64,000 bases of DNA from Talpa occidentalis (Eukaryota > Chordata > Mammalia > Eulipotyphla > Talpidae). Shown here piece after piece: positions 22,690 through 33,639 of this stretch. The translations under genes were made by a program, and so were the position numbers. The stretch covers positions 83,187,106 through 83,251,105 of the forward strand of contig NW_023601104.1 of the NCBI RefSeq assembly GCF_014898055.3. The letters run 5' to 3'. The stretch's first letter is position 1; the number at the start of each line of letters is the position of its first letter. The notes under the pieces were generated by a model. It ran no database searches. It was not told where the DNA came from and saw nothing but the letters and a program-made list of their open reading frames with translations.

Positions 22690-23540
22690 TGTGTGGTTAG
22701 TGTGATGCCCTAGTTCTAGAATGACCAGAATGGATCATTCCTGTTTACCAATTTTTTAGAATAGAATTTTGCCTTATTTATGCACATATCTGGGGAAGCT
22801 GGGTTCAAGCACAGAGCCCCTCTGCAGCTCCTAATCTCCCTCATTACACATTTCACTGATTCATATTACCCCAGACACTGGCCTTTCTTCTTCATGGATC
22901 AGATTTTTTCACCAATTTCCTAGAAAAACACACCATCAAAATGTATATAGCACAAGCAGTAAATATGTATATTAAATCTCTCCTTGCTGAGGGAAGACTG
23001 AATGGAAGAGGGCTCTTGTAATATACTATAAATGGAGACTGAATTGAAGAGCAGAGGAGAGGGCTGAGAAGAAATTAAGCAAATGGTCCAGCCAATACCT
23101 GGGCAATGTTTGAGTGAATTGTTAGTGTAATTGGATCAATACCATGTCAGGTATATGCAAAATTACCCAGGTGATTAGCCTAAAAACAGATACCATTATG
23201 ACCATTATGCATTCTTTGATTCCTCCAAAAGATTAAAAGGCCTATTCACATCAAGTTTTCATTGCCAATTCTCTAAAAATAGCATTCTTCATAAACATGG
23301 TATATAGATCTTTTGTAACTGGTTGTTTCACAAATCTGACTCATTTTTAACAGAGCACACAGATGCCAAAAATGAAATGAAAAAGGATATGGTCGTATCT
23401 TCTGTTGACATGAGCAAACTAGTCCCCCTTTCATTTTTCAAACCTTTCTAATCAAGTCCTGGTATTCTCAGGATTCCACTATTTTTTCCCTTATTGAAAG
23501 ACAAATCCATTTAGAATAAAATAATTCTGTTCTTTTCTTA
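22690..23540. other. Unassigned non-coding DNA
   Basis: About 850 bases without a recognisable gene or repeat, lying inside the SINE cluster. Confidence 0.5.
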
Positions 23541-23811
23541 ATTCTTTTTTTAAAACATTTATTTATTTATACAAGAACTGGGGTACAGGCTAGATGCGCG
23601 GGAGGGTGAGAGGATTCACCAGAGACAGAGTGGGGAACAGAACAGGCAGATTGACTGAAATACACTGCTGAGGGGAGCAGAGGGCGAGAGAGGAGAGGTC
23701 TGCTGCGCCATCTGGGATTCTCACCAGCCGGCTGGGATCGAACCCGCACTGCAGAGGCTGCACACAGCTTCACAGCATGGCGCTTAACCACCTGTGCCAC
23801 CAGGGAGGCCC
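23541..23811 (-). mobile_element. tRNA-derived SINE copy 9
   Basis: Antisense full-length copy with CpG-bearing head and tail TTTAAAACATTTATTTATTT. Target duplication CTGTTCTTTTCTT at about 23526-23538 and 23812-23824. Confidence 0.93.
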
Positions 23812-24369
23812 CTGTTCTTTTCTTCTGTCATATCCAGTGGATGTCCCATATTTGTCACCCTGCCTGTCTTTTCATATGATTCTTATTAAATACTCAAACG
23901 TGTAAGTCACAAGTATGTAGTCACTAATAAATGGCTTAACTTAAAGAATATATATGTATAACGTAATGTTTTATGTAAAAAGTACATTTATGTCTCTATA
24001 TGCATATATATATATGCTTAGAGGTATAAATTAACTATTTATATCCTTATAAATGTGCACATCCTGTATATTATATAGAATCATTCTTTGATATAAAATA
24101 ATTTTATGAGAAAAACTACAGAGAACTACAAAAGATATTTGCAAAATACAATTGCAAAGGTAGTAGTCACTTTGGACCCTTATTTTCATAAAATTTTCTT
24201 TGAGAAACTATTTCCCTTAAAGAGGAGGATGAGGACTGTGAAAAACTATCATTACGATGGAAATGTGATCATCAAATGTTAGGATAAAAAGATATATCTC
24301 TAAAAATATGCTCAAAGGAAAATATAGGCAAATGAGGAATTGTCAATGAAAATAAAAAGCAAGTCAATT
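23812..24369. other. Unassigned AT-rich DNA
   Basis: About 560 bases. Includes the self-complementary GCATATATATATATGC at about 24001-24016. No gene or named element. Confidence 0.5.
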
Positions 24370-24617
24370 TTTTTTTAAGATTTATTTATTCATGCGTGCA
24401 AGAGCTGGGGTACAGGCCAGAGATGTGGGGGCGATGAGAGGATCCACCAGAGACAGAGTGGGGAACAGAACAGGCAGATCTACTGAAATACACTGCTGAA
24501 AGGAGCAGTGGGCAAGACAGGAGAGGTCTGCTACACTATGTGGGTTGCTCCTTGGCTGGCCAGAGGCTTCGGATTGCTTCATAGTGCGCTTAACCCCTTG
24601 CGCCACCAGGGAGGCCC
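24370..24617 (-). mobile_element. tRNA-derived SINE copy 10, internally shortened
   Basis: Antisense copy about 20 bases short: the box B region is deleted ('tggctggccagaggcttcgg' passes directly into the anticodon-arm part). It is therefore unlikely to be transcribed by pol III. Head GGAGGCC and T-run tail are both present. Confidence 0.9.
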
Positions 24618-24761
24618 CTCAAGTGTTTTTTTTTTTAATACAATTTTATTATTAGCTAAAAATGTGGCCTTACTAAATCAAATGAATACTGATTTTTAGC
24701 TAATAAGTATACATTTTCTGTTCTTTCTTTCTTTGCTTCATGAAACAAACAAAATAGACCT

Positions 24762-25045
24762 CAGGCCTCCCCAGTGGCGCAGTGGTTGAGCGCTGGGTTA
24801 CAAAGCTGCCCGCAGCCTCTGCTGTACTGGTTCGATACCCAGCCGCCAAGCGAGGGTCCCACATGGCATGAAGACCTCTCCTGCCGTCTGCTGCTCCCCT
24901 CAGCAGTGTACTTCGTCAGTCTGCCTGTTCTGCTCTCTGTTCTGGCTCTGCTGAATTCTCTCACCCTCCAGCGCTTCTGACTGTACCCAGTGCTTGTATA
25001 AATGAATAAAAATAAATAATCTTAAAAAACAAAAATAACAACAAC
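24762..25045 (+). mobile_element. tRNA-derived SINE copy 11
   Basis: Full-length, box A TGGCGCAGTGG and box B GGTTCGATACC. Subtype ending 'gtacccagtgcttgtataaa'. Target similarity AAAATAGACCT/AAAAAAGACCT. It faces copy 10 head to head with about 145 bases between them, forming an inverted pair. Confidence 0.93.
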
Positions 25046-25155
25046 AAAAAAGACCTTGATAATTCTGAATCTGAAGAGAGTACCTGAAATGACATTAATA
25101 TGAATCATCACAACAAATCCCTATTCACTACCTTAGCACCCATGACCTACAGATG

Positions 25156-25268
25156 CACCTGTTCTGCTCCCCACTCTGTCTCTGGTGAATGCTCTCACCA
25201 TACTCCCCCCACACACATTCTGTCCTATACCCCAGCTCTGTATGCATAAATAAATAAATCTTTAAAAA
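25156..25268 (+). mobile_element. tRNA-derived SINE copy 12, 3' half only
   Basis: Starts in the middle of the body at 'cctgttctgctccccactct' and keeps the tail AAATAAATAAATCTTT. The tRNA head, with both pol III boxes, is missing, so this is a 5'-truncated or partly deleted copy. Confidence 0.88.
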
Positions 25269-25745
25269 AAGAAATAGTAGCTGCCAAAGACATTTTGCCC
25301 AGAGTCAAGTTAAATACTCATCCACAACCTCTCTTGCAAGCAAGCAATAATAAAAACATGTCCCAGACCAAATTTTGCTGTGCTACTGGTCTCATTCCTG
25401 TTACAGATGCTCCAACAGGTAGGGAGACAAAACAGTCTCATGATTTATCTAAGAGACTCAAGGCCCTTCTGCATGGCATGGAGGCTTTGCACGAGGCTTC
25501 CAGATATAATGCTCCTCCCCACCGGTGGGCAGAGGCAGTCAGAGACCTACAGAGTTAACAGCTGGGGCAGGACAGTCAGGGGATTTAGCTTTAGCATTAT
25601 CCCCATGGGCTAAGGATCAAAGCTCACTCTATCTTTATAACGACATTTTTACACCAGTGTGAGAAAATCTTTAAAATACATTCAGTTTCCATATTTTGAA
25701 TAATTTTAATTTCTGCAATGGTTGTGTTTCTTTTTTCTTTTTTGA
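25269..25745. other. Unassigned segment with an 87-codon opening
   Basis: About 480 bases between SINE copies. The plus-strand opening 25295-25558 has a fairly even residue mix, and its end (ALHEASRYNAPPHRW) is less low-complexity than other chance frames here. I recognise no family, see no promoter or splice context, and do not call it a gene. Confidence 0.35.
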
Positions 25746-26010
25746 AAGATTTTTTTTTTTCTTAATTTATATAAGCGCTGGGTACAGTCAGAAGTATGGG
25801 AGGGTGAGAGAATTCACCAGAGCCAGAGCGGGGAACAGAACAGGCAGAAGGACCCAAGTACACTGCTGAGGGGAGCAGTGGGCGAGACAGGAGAGGTCTG
25901 CTGAGTCATGCGGGACCCTCTCTGGCGGCCAGGGATCGAACCGGTGCTGTAGAGGCTGTGGGCAGCTTCGCAGCCCAACGCTCAACCGCTGTGCCACCAG
26001 GGGAGGCCCT
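25746..26010 (-). mobile_element. tRNA-derived SINE copy 13
   Basis: Antisense full-length copy with several CpGs, head complement of GCCTCCCCTGGTGGCACAG and box B complement GGGATCGAACC. It sits directly against the tail of copy 14, so the two may reflect insertion into an A-rich tail. Confidence 0.93.
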
Positions 26011-26195
26011 TCTTTATTTTTTTGTTTATTGTTGAGTAGAAGAACTGGGGTACAGGCCAGAGGTGTGGGGTGTGAGAGTATTCACCAGAGTGGGGAGCAG
26101 AACAGGTGGATCTACTGAAATACAGTGCTGAGGAGAGCAGAGGGCAAAACAGGAGAGGTCTGCTGCACTATGTGGGTCAGCTCCATTTCTAACTG
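26011..26195 (-). mobile_element. tRNA-derived SINE copy 14, headless
   Basis: Antisense copy with degenerate tail (26011-26038) and body, ending at 'tatgtgggtcagctcc'. The tRNA head, both pol III boxes included, is absent. It also has a small deletion of the 'gacagagt' repeat portion. Confidence 0.88.
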
Positions 26196-27199
26196 CCATC
26201 ACACCGATTAACTAAACTGATGGAAATCCTTTACTGACATGGTAAAGGTAGAATATATAGTCATATGCTAGACTATATTCTTTCTGACATAAGGATTGTT
26301 CTCTCTCTGATGTATGTTCGGGTTAAGGCATTGCTTCCCAAGTTCAATATTTTTTTAACTTAATATCACGTGTGTACTATCTCGGTGTGGTTAGTGATGT
26401 ATTTTACATCAGGTCACACATACGGACATGTTTCTATAACAATGGAATGGAAAGGATGCTAGGAAGACCTTTTTCTAGTTAGTGGTTCCTCCAAGTTGCT
26501 GGTGAGATAGTCTCAAGTGCTCATTGGAAAGGCAAAGGTAGCAAAGGAAACATTACAGCAGGCTGCTGTTGAGAGTGGGCATCGCAAAGTTGGAGGAGCT
26601 CGCTAGATAGGGGGTGATGGATTCCCAGCATAATAGGTGAATGCATATGTTTCCCACCTACTGCTCCCTCTACCTCTCAGTCTTTTTTACTTAGGAAAAC
26701 ATTTGATTCCAGTCTGAGCTCTTTGTCTGAGTTTGGTCTGAGCTGTGGGGAGGTGAGATCTGGTGGGGACTATATTCAGCGGATATAAGTGGTTTAAGAG
26801 AACACCGTGGTGATAGGGAGGGACATATGGCAGAAATAGGGAATGGTTCTCAGTTTTCACATTGTGTAACAGGGAAGGTAGGGCTGCTGTTTAGTCTTTG
26901 GATGTAGAAAGCAAAAGAACAGAGTCAAGTAAACTATTGTTTGTAACATGTCCATTTTGTGGTTTAGAAAAATCATAATGGCAGTTGGTCTGTTGCTTTC
27001 CAACCGCCTCTTAAATCAGAATATTCTCCTCTTTGATTTTATGATATTAAATTGTCTTCTGAGAGACTTACTCAAAAAGCAGGCTAAGCTCTTGAGGTCA
27101 TGACCATGTATGGGCAAGATTATTTTGTTTATTTCTGTTTCCAGGAAATCTCTGATAAATTTACTATTAAAAATTAGGTAATTTTCTTACCAGAAGTAT
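26196..27199. other. Unassigned non-coding DNA
   Basis: About 1 kb without a nameable repeat. It has balanced composition and contains CACGTG near 26368. No convincing coding frame. Confidence 0.5.
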
Positions 27200-27325
27200 C
27201 ACAGTACAAGAAGTCAGACATCTTTGATTTTGGGTGACCTTGGGCAAGTAACTTAAACTCTCTGAGACTTGGGGATCTTATATTTAAAATTGTAAAATTA
27301 AAATTCTAATACTCCTTGTCTCCTT
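27200..27325 (+). mobile_element. MIR SINE core, sense
   Basis: 'ggtgaccttgggcaagtaac' followed by 'ttaaactctctgagacttgg' and 'aaaattgtaaaattaaaatt' is a good match in order and wording to the MIR core. One of the clearest MIRs in the window. Confidence 0.8.
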
Positions 27326-27495
27326 TTTTTAAGTTTTTTTTTCTTTTTTCTTTTTTAAATTTTATATATTTTTGACATCATTTTTCATTTTTGCACAATG
27401 TATGCATTTTCATCTTGGTTATAGTTCCCATACAATTCCCATCCCCCCTGTTTTGCTCCTACTCCCTCCTCACCCTCCCCAGTGTGTCTCTGGTT
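27326..27495 (-). mobile_element. LINE-1 3' UTR fragment, variant II, antisense
   Basis: The reversed 3' UTR of the young L1 family: 'tttttgcacaatgtatgca', 'tcatcttggttatagttccc', 'cccatcccccctgttttg' and 'cagtgtgtctctggttt'. Only about 170 bases were inserted, no ORF2 sequence. The long T-run on the left is the A-tail. It adjoins the MIR directly. Confidence 0.9.
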
Positions 27496-28107
27496 TTAAC
27501 AGGGCTTTGTGTTAATGGAGATGAAAGATGACAAGAGTTTGAGATATGATAGTTATATTATCAAAATGATTATTATAATAAGAAATTTCTTTGTTCTTAA
27601 AAACAATGCTACTTCTAAGATCAAATATTTAATTTTTGATTGGTTTTAAGAATCACATAACATGATCATCTCTTATCAACAGATAATTTAATTGAGGTAG
27701 GTGTGTGGGGGTGGGGTTGTGTTCTACAGTGTGTTGAAATTATAAAAAATTCTCTGAAAATAGTATGTTGGGATTGATCAATACAGTTGTCATAGAATAT
27801 ATGGATCAGTATCCCTAAATAAAATAAAAAATGGAAACTATTATGTAACGAGGGATAGCGTTTGCTCATGACACTCAGATTGACTCGAAAGACACCGTTT
27901 ACTAAAGAAATTTCATTGATGTTAGTGTGTGATAAGGAATAATTTCATCTGTGTTTCACAACCTTAAGAACCACTCCTTATCTCTTTAAATTTTTATTTT
28001 TGTTATTAGTTCCAGAAAAATAAAACAAGAAAAAGTAGATATTTTTCTTACATAACCATGCTAGTATAAAGATGTACAAAGTTGGAACTACCCTTCCAAA
28101 TTTATTT
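27496..28107. other. Unassigned non-coding DNA
   Basis: About 610 bases with no recognised feature. Confidence 0.5.
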
Positions 28108-28341
28108 TTAAAAGATTTATTTTTATTTATATATGTATATAAAATGGGGGTATAGACCAGAGGTGTAGGGGCTGAGAGGATTCACCAGAGACAGAGTGGG
28201 GAGCAGAACAGGCAGGTGGAAGACAGGAGAGGTCTGCCTTTCCTGTGGGTCATCTCCCTGTCCTGGGATCGAACTCATGCTGCAGTGGCTGTCAATAGCT
28301 TGATAGTGCTGAGACTTAACCCATTGAGCCACCAGGGATGC
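28108..28341 (-). mobile_element. tRNA-derived SINE copy 15
   Basis: Antisense copy with an internal deletion of about 30 bases in the body (after 'ggcaggtgga'). Subtype with 'gtcaatagcttgatagtgct'. Target similarity CCAAATTTATTT/GCAAATTTAAAT. Head reads GGGATGCCA rather than GGGAGGCC. Confidence 0.9.
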
Positions 28342-30080
28342 CACTTGCAAATTTAAATTGGCAATCCTGCATCCTACTAGGATGTATCAGGTCAGTGTTT
28401 ACTGGCGTTCCTCTTTTCCTAAATCCTTCAACTTTTTCCTGTACCTACACTCCCTCATTTGTAGTTAGAGGAAAACAAAGGTTAATTTAGAAATGCCAAC
28501 TACATACTATTTATTTACCAAAGTCAAACACTGCATGAAACACACTTGTGCAAACAATAGTGGCCTTTTCCTTGTGCAGTATAGGATGTGGTCCATCATT
28601 AGGCAATTCAGCTCTGGCACAGGATGAACTATTTATTTGTTAAGTCCAGTACTCTGGGCTGCAAAATCTTGGAGGGGATTTTCTTCTCTTTCACAGGAAA
28701 CTATTAAATTTACAGGACCTAATGTTTATTTCACAGTCAAACGTGTACTATTGTGTTGATAAATATGTAATGGCACTGAGCTCAGTGGTTAGTGCCTTGT
28801 ATATTTAATTTAATGATGTTTTATTACTCTAAAATTAGCGTGGTCCACTGAGGAAGGGAAAGAAAAGGAGAAAAATCTTTCCAGCCATAGATGACAGAGA
28901 ACTCAATTTCAATTTGAAGCAAAGAAAGGAAGAGGAAAAACAACCAAGCAGATATTTTTTGAGGTCCCAGAAGATTATGGTTTAACAAAGTTTCCATTCA
29001 ACGTAAAAACATCTGGAAAACTATGAAAATTTCAGAATTGTTTAAGCTGAAAGCCCTTTAAAATGCCACTGAGTCTAAATTATTTCGGGAAATGTAGACA
29101 GATAACGATGTAAATTCTGATGTTTCAATGACTGCTCTTTTTTATTTAGTGGGAGAAGGGTGGGTAGATAGAAAAACGGATATCAAATGAGAGACAATTT
29201 CTGTAATAGAGAAAGTGGGTTTTTGGGTAAATGAACAAAATGAAAGAGAGTGCAATCTCTGAATGAAAAAGGACACTTTGGTTGCATTTCTAAATGAGAT
29301 TGAACTTAAAAATAAAAGAAATACATCCCACAGTAAAATAAAAACAGATTTTGTTGTAGCAGCTGGTAGCTTTACAGTTCAATACAGTAGTTTTCACATT
29401 TTTCATGTACCAGGATTGCTTTTGATGCCAATTTCGGGGAGATAAAAATATAGTTAATGTACTGTCAGTGTTTGAGATAACGCTGTTGTAAATTGCTGAC
29501 ACGTTAAAACATTTAAAAGAACAAAACATTGACACAGCAGTATAGGCAAGAAAACAAACAAAAAATGGTGGCACACATACATAAGGCAGATTAGATAGCT
29601 GGCCAGAACGTCAATTTATAAAGGGCACTAAAATACCATTGACATAAATAAAAATAGTTTACCAGTTAACTGCGGTTAAATCTAACTTTGTTAAATTTAC
29701 AATGATTCGAAGTTGGTCCTACATCTCTCTTGTAGTATATAACACTCTCAGGGGAAAATTTCTTATCACTCTATTCAACAACCCCACATCCCGCTCCTAG
29801 TAAGTAGATATCAAACAATTAAAGTTATATAGACTTGAAGAAGCACTAAATCCTAGGTTCCCCAAGGATGTCCATTTCTTCATCTGATAGAATATATACA
29901 TGTTAAACATGGAATTTTTTTCAGTGTCCAGTACATCATATGCACATGGATTTGAAGATTATTTGCACTAGACTGTCCACTTCTGGGGGACCGTTAGCCC
30001 ACATATAAGGTATATCTGGATTAGTCAATCGACTTTTAGGGTTAGGATGGGCCTATGGATTCAAACACCCATCTTGGGCT
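28342..30080. other. Unassigned DNA, low in repeats
   Basis: About 1.7 kb without a recognisable transposon. Parts around 28520-29060 and 29200-29560 have even composition and could be conserved. No exon is apparent. Confidence 0.45.
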
Positions 30081-30096
30081 TGTTAAAACTTTCAAT

Positions 30097-30352
30097 TAAG
30101 CACTGCACTATGAAGCTATCCACAGCCTCTGTAGCATGAATTCAATCCCTGGCCGGCCAGGGAGCAACCCACATGTCGTGGCAGACCTCTTCTGTCTTGC
30201 CCGCTGCTCCCCTCAGCAGAGTGTTTTGCCTCAGCAGAGTCAGTCTGCCCGTTCTATTCTCCACTCTGTCTCTGGTGGATCCTCTCACCACCCTGCATCT
30301 CTGGGCTGTACCCCAGCTCTTATATGCAAAATAAATAAATCTATTTAAAAAA
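30097..30352 (+). mobile_element. tRNA-derived SINE copy 16, lacking the first 25 bases
   Basis: Starts inside the tRNA-like head, without GGCCTCCCTGG and box A. It carries a local duplication of CAGCAGAGT around 30214-30240. Tail AAATAAATAAATCT. Weak target similarity AAACTTTCAAT/AAGCTATCAAT suggests 5' truncation at insertion rather than later deletion. Confidence 0.9.
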
Positions 30353-30789
30353 AGGGGGGGGAAGCTATCAATGGTCCAATTTGCCATGAGAACTAGTTAA
30401 ACCCTGGTATTGAACGTCAATGTCTGCATGGTATTTCACTGATATCTTGCAATAAATCACACTTTGCATGGGTTACTTGAGTGAGACTTGACCCTGCCCA
30501 CTCTAGGTTAATTTCTTTGGTCTTCATATATACAGCCATGCCCTCGCGGTCTGTAATATTAGTCCTATGCTCTTACCTAGTTATTCAGTATATACAATTT
30601 AGTTCCCAATTGGATTTTGGTTATAAAATTCCCTCCAGGGGTGTAAGAATGCTTTTCTTTCCTTTACTTGTTCGTCTTTAATGACAATTCAGTTTTCACG
30701 TAAATTGGGTTGTCTTTCCTGTGTACCATATGGATTCACATTCCCCTGTATGGGTTTGTGAAATGATTTTTCCCTCTAATCATTAGAAA
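30353..30789. other. Unassigned non-coding DNA
   Basis: About 440 bases with no recognised feature. A G-run of eight adjoins the SINE tail at its left edge. Confidence 0.5.
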
Positions 30790-31440
30790 GCAGATTTAGA
30801 AAGAACTAATAATTCAAAATTGTATATCCATTAAAAAGCTGACAATACAAAGGGACATAAGGACAAATGCTCCTTTAGAGCTGGAGATTTTAACATTCTC
30901 TCAGGCTAAACTAAGATAATACTCACCCCCCCAAAAAAAAGATAATACCCAGGCAAAAGTACACATATAGAGGAAAATTTATATATTTGAATGTTAACAT
31001 TGAATTTGAGCAATACCGCAAACCAACTTGAAATATTTGATATTTATAAAACATTCAAGCCCATAACTGTAGAATATATATTGCTTTTAAATTGCACATG
31101 GAATATTGACCGGGCTAGGTCATATGTGTCTGCATAAAAAAAATCTTAATACATATCAAAAGATTGAAGCTTTACTAATTGTGTTCTTCTAGCACAGAGA
31201 AATTAAATTAGAAATCAATAAACAAGAGAAATCAAAAATAGTCATAAATTAAGCAACCACTTATAAATAGTTCATAGACAATTAAATCATATGATAATGA
31301 AATATAATTCTAATATAAAATATCACAATATGTGAGCTATATCTAAAGGCACAGGCAAAGTATAGTGCAAAGATAATACCTAATCAGTTGCCTGCTTTTA
31401 TAAAAAAAAAATTATTGGAACACAAATTCATCATTCATTC
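30790..31440 (+). mobile_element. Old LINE-1 ORF2, sense, left segment
   Basis: Degenerate ORF2 (endonuclease to early RT region) on the plus strand: 'tggagattttaacattctct', 'aaccaacttgaaatatttga', 'tttataaaacattcaagccc', 'ttaaattgcacatggaatat' and 'taaattagaaatcaataaac' are in the correct L1 order. No frame is open for long. A hAT fossil and SINE copy 17 interrupt its continuation. Confidence 0.75.
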
Positions 31441-31580
31441 AGATATCATCTATGGATATTTTTGTACTCTTATAACAGAGTTGACTAACAGCATGGAGAC
31501 TGTATGACTTACATAGTCTTGAATATTTACTATGGATCATTATAGAAAAGGTACACTGTATGCAAAGCAGTACTAGAGGA
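31441..31580 (+). mobile_element. hAT-Charlie-type DNA transposon fossil
   Basis: 'acagagttgactaacagcat', then 'ggagactgtatgacttacat' and 'gaatatttactatggatcat', matches the order of a common non-autonomous hAT element (gcctgcaaagcctaaaatatttactatctggccctttacag). The same family occurs at 37.4 kb. Boundaries are approximate. Confidence 0.5.
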
Positions 31581-32640
31581 AAACAGTTTTAAAAGGCTTA
31601 AGATTTAAAACAAATTGTCAATGTGTCTACTTGAACAAAGTGCACAAGAAAATTAAAGACAAAATAAGTACCAGGAAGGGAAATTAAGATAGCAGCAGAT
31701 CAATGAAGTAGGAAAAAATCAAAATACAATCAATAATGCATCCTTTCTTCTTAAAAAGCTAATAAAATTAATAAGCCAGTTAAATATAGTAGCAGTATAA
31801 AATATAATAAAATATATCTTGTAAAGTACGCATTTATATAAATTAATATATGCTTATTATTTTTTATATTTATTTTTGCATAGAAAACGCGGGTATAAGC
31901 CAGAGGTGGGGGGATTAGTAGATTCACCAGAGACAGAGTGGGGAGCGGAACAGGCAGATTTACTGAAATACACTGCTGAGGGGAGAAGCGAGCTAGACAG
32001 GAGAGGTCTGCCGCGCCATATGGGTCACCTCCCTGCCGGGGCATCGAACTCAGGCCATAGTGGTAATAGTGCTGAGACTTAACCCCTAGGCCACAAGGAA
32101 GGCCCAATATACTTATTTATAATATGGAAAATGCTATATAAATAAAATATATTTTAATATTCCATAATATCATATAACATGATAATAATATTACATTGAA
32201 CATATGGTCAAGACATAGAAAAGACATAAATTACTAATACCAGGAATAAAATTATGAAATAGGAAATAAAGTAATATAATAAATAATTTTGATCAATAAA
32301 TTCTACAATTTAGTAAAGCAGAAATTTTCTTGTAAAATAGAACTTAATAGAAATGACTAAAGATAAAAATCACATTTTGTAGCCTAGTATTTATAAGGAG
32401 GTTTAATTCATTATCATAACTATCTTAAAAACTATAGGCACATGTGGTTTCTTTGGTGAATTCTATCAAACATATTACAAACCAAACATAATGTAAAAAC
32501 CCAGATATCTCTACTTACTGCCTAATATTCCTGGTTAAACATCTCTCAAAGCTCAGACAAAAAACAAGATTAAAGAGAAAAACAGGGAATTTTAAAAGTC
32601 ATATCTTATGTTGATTTTAATTTTGCAGAAACCCTTCACT
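31581..32640 (+). mobile_element. Old LINE-1 ORF2, sense, right segment
   Basis: L1 resumes; the clearest match is near 32435-32490, 'cacatgtggtttctttggtg' followed by 'aattctatcaaacatattac', corresponding to the ggcccagatggtttcactggtgaattctatcaaac phrase of ORF2. SINE copy 17 lies within it. Strongly AT-biased and stop-filled. Confidence 0.6.
31860..32105 (-). mobile_element. tRNA-derived SINE copy 17
   Basis: Antisense copy inserted in the old L1. Subtype with 'tagtggtaatagtgctgaga' and a shortened box B region. Head reads GGAAGGCCC. Tail is degenerate (TTTTTATATTTATTTTTGCATAG). Confidence 0.9.
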
Positions 32641-32679
32641 TTTAAAGAAAGCGATAAATTATACTACGGGATATATCTT

Positions 32680-33085
32680 AGCCTGGCCAATGATGCTACA
32701 AACTTAGTGGTTTAAGCGTTTTAACAAACTTATTATCTCTCATGATTCTGTGGTTTCAGTGAACTCAACTGGGATAGTTCTTTGGTTTCTGGGATTTGAA
32801 TATGGCCATATGTTTCTCCTTGCTGTGCGTTTTCAGTGCCGTCTTCTTACTTCATCTCTCTATGTAGTTTCACCACCCAGGTGGCCAAACTTATATGTGA
32901 TGACTGGGGTGCTAGAGAATATTCTTTTTTTTTCTTTAGGGGAGAGCGCCAACACTGTCCCCCACTAGCACAAATTATGTATCAAGTTTCCCATATTTGG
33001 AGTAATTTCAGGGTCAGCACATCCGGAGTGCAATGGGTAAGCCTTGCCCCAGGAAAACCACCTTCATGATCATGGTATCTTAGGG
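32680..33085. mobile_element. Ancient interspersed repeat, family unresolved
   Basis: 'acaaacttagtggtttaagc', 'aacttattatctctcatgat' and 'tctgtggtttcagtgaactc' recall a mammalian-wide repeat that reads 'aaacttagtggcttaaaacaac...ctcacagttctgtgggt'. I remember the phrase but not the name with confidence. A young L1 is inserted at its right end, and the sequence may continue after 33640. Confidence 0.4.
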
Positions 33086-33092
33086 AGAACAA

Positions 33093-33625
33093 TCTTTTTT
33101 TTTTTTTTTTCAATATTTTATATCTATTTTTTACATCATTTTTGATTTTTGCACAATGTATGCATTTTCATCTTGGTTACATTCCCCATACAATTCCCAC
33201 CCCCTCTATTTTGACTCTAACCCCTCTTCCCCCCCCCCATCCAGTGTGTCTCTGGTTTATAGTTGCTTGTTTATATTGATTTTAACTTTATTATAATTAG
33301 TCTTTTTCCTGATCCCTTATTTAGGTTTTCTAAATTCCTGCTACGAGTGAGACCATCTGGTATTTTTCTTTTTCTTTCTGGCTTATTTCGCTGAGCATAT
33401 CCCTTCCAGCTCCATCCATGTTGCTGCAAATTGCATGTGCTTATCTTTTTTGATAGTTGAGTAATATTCCATGGTGTATATGTACCACATCTTCTTGAAC
33501 CAGTCATCTATTTTGGGGCATTTGGGTTCTTTCCATAGCTTAGCTATTGTAAATAGTGTTGCTATAAACATAGGGTTGCAGGTGCCCTTTTGAATTAATG
33601 ATTCTGTGTCCTTTGGGTAAATATC
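33093..33625 (-). mobile_element. Young 5'-truncated LINE-1, antisense, variant II
   Basis: T-run at the left (A-tail), then the variant II 3' UTR with 'tttgcacaatgtatgcattt' and a C-run (33229-33239), then the ORF2 C-terminus in reverse (motifs YPKDTESLIQKGTCNPMF and MWYIYTMEYYSTIKKD). The frame 33383-33637 is broken near 33395, where it loses the usual IMLSEIS end. Target similarity TAGGGAGAACAATCTTT/TAGGGAGAACATTCTTT at 33081 and 33627 marks the insertion. Confidence 0.94.
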
Positions 33626-33639
33626 TAGGGAGAACATTC

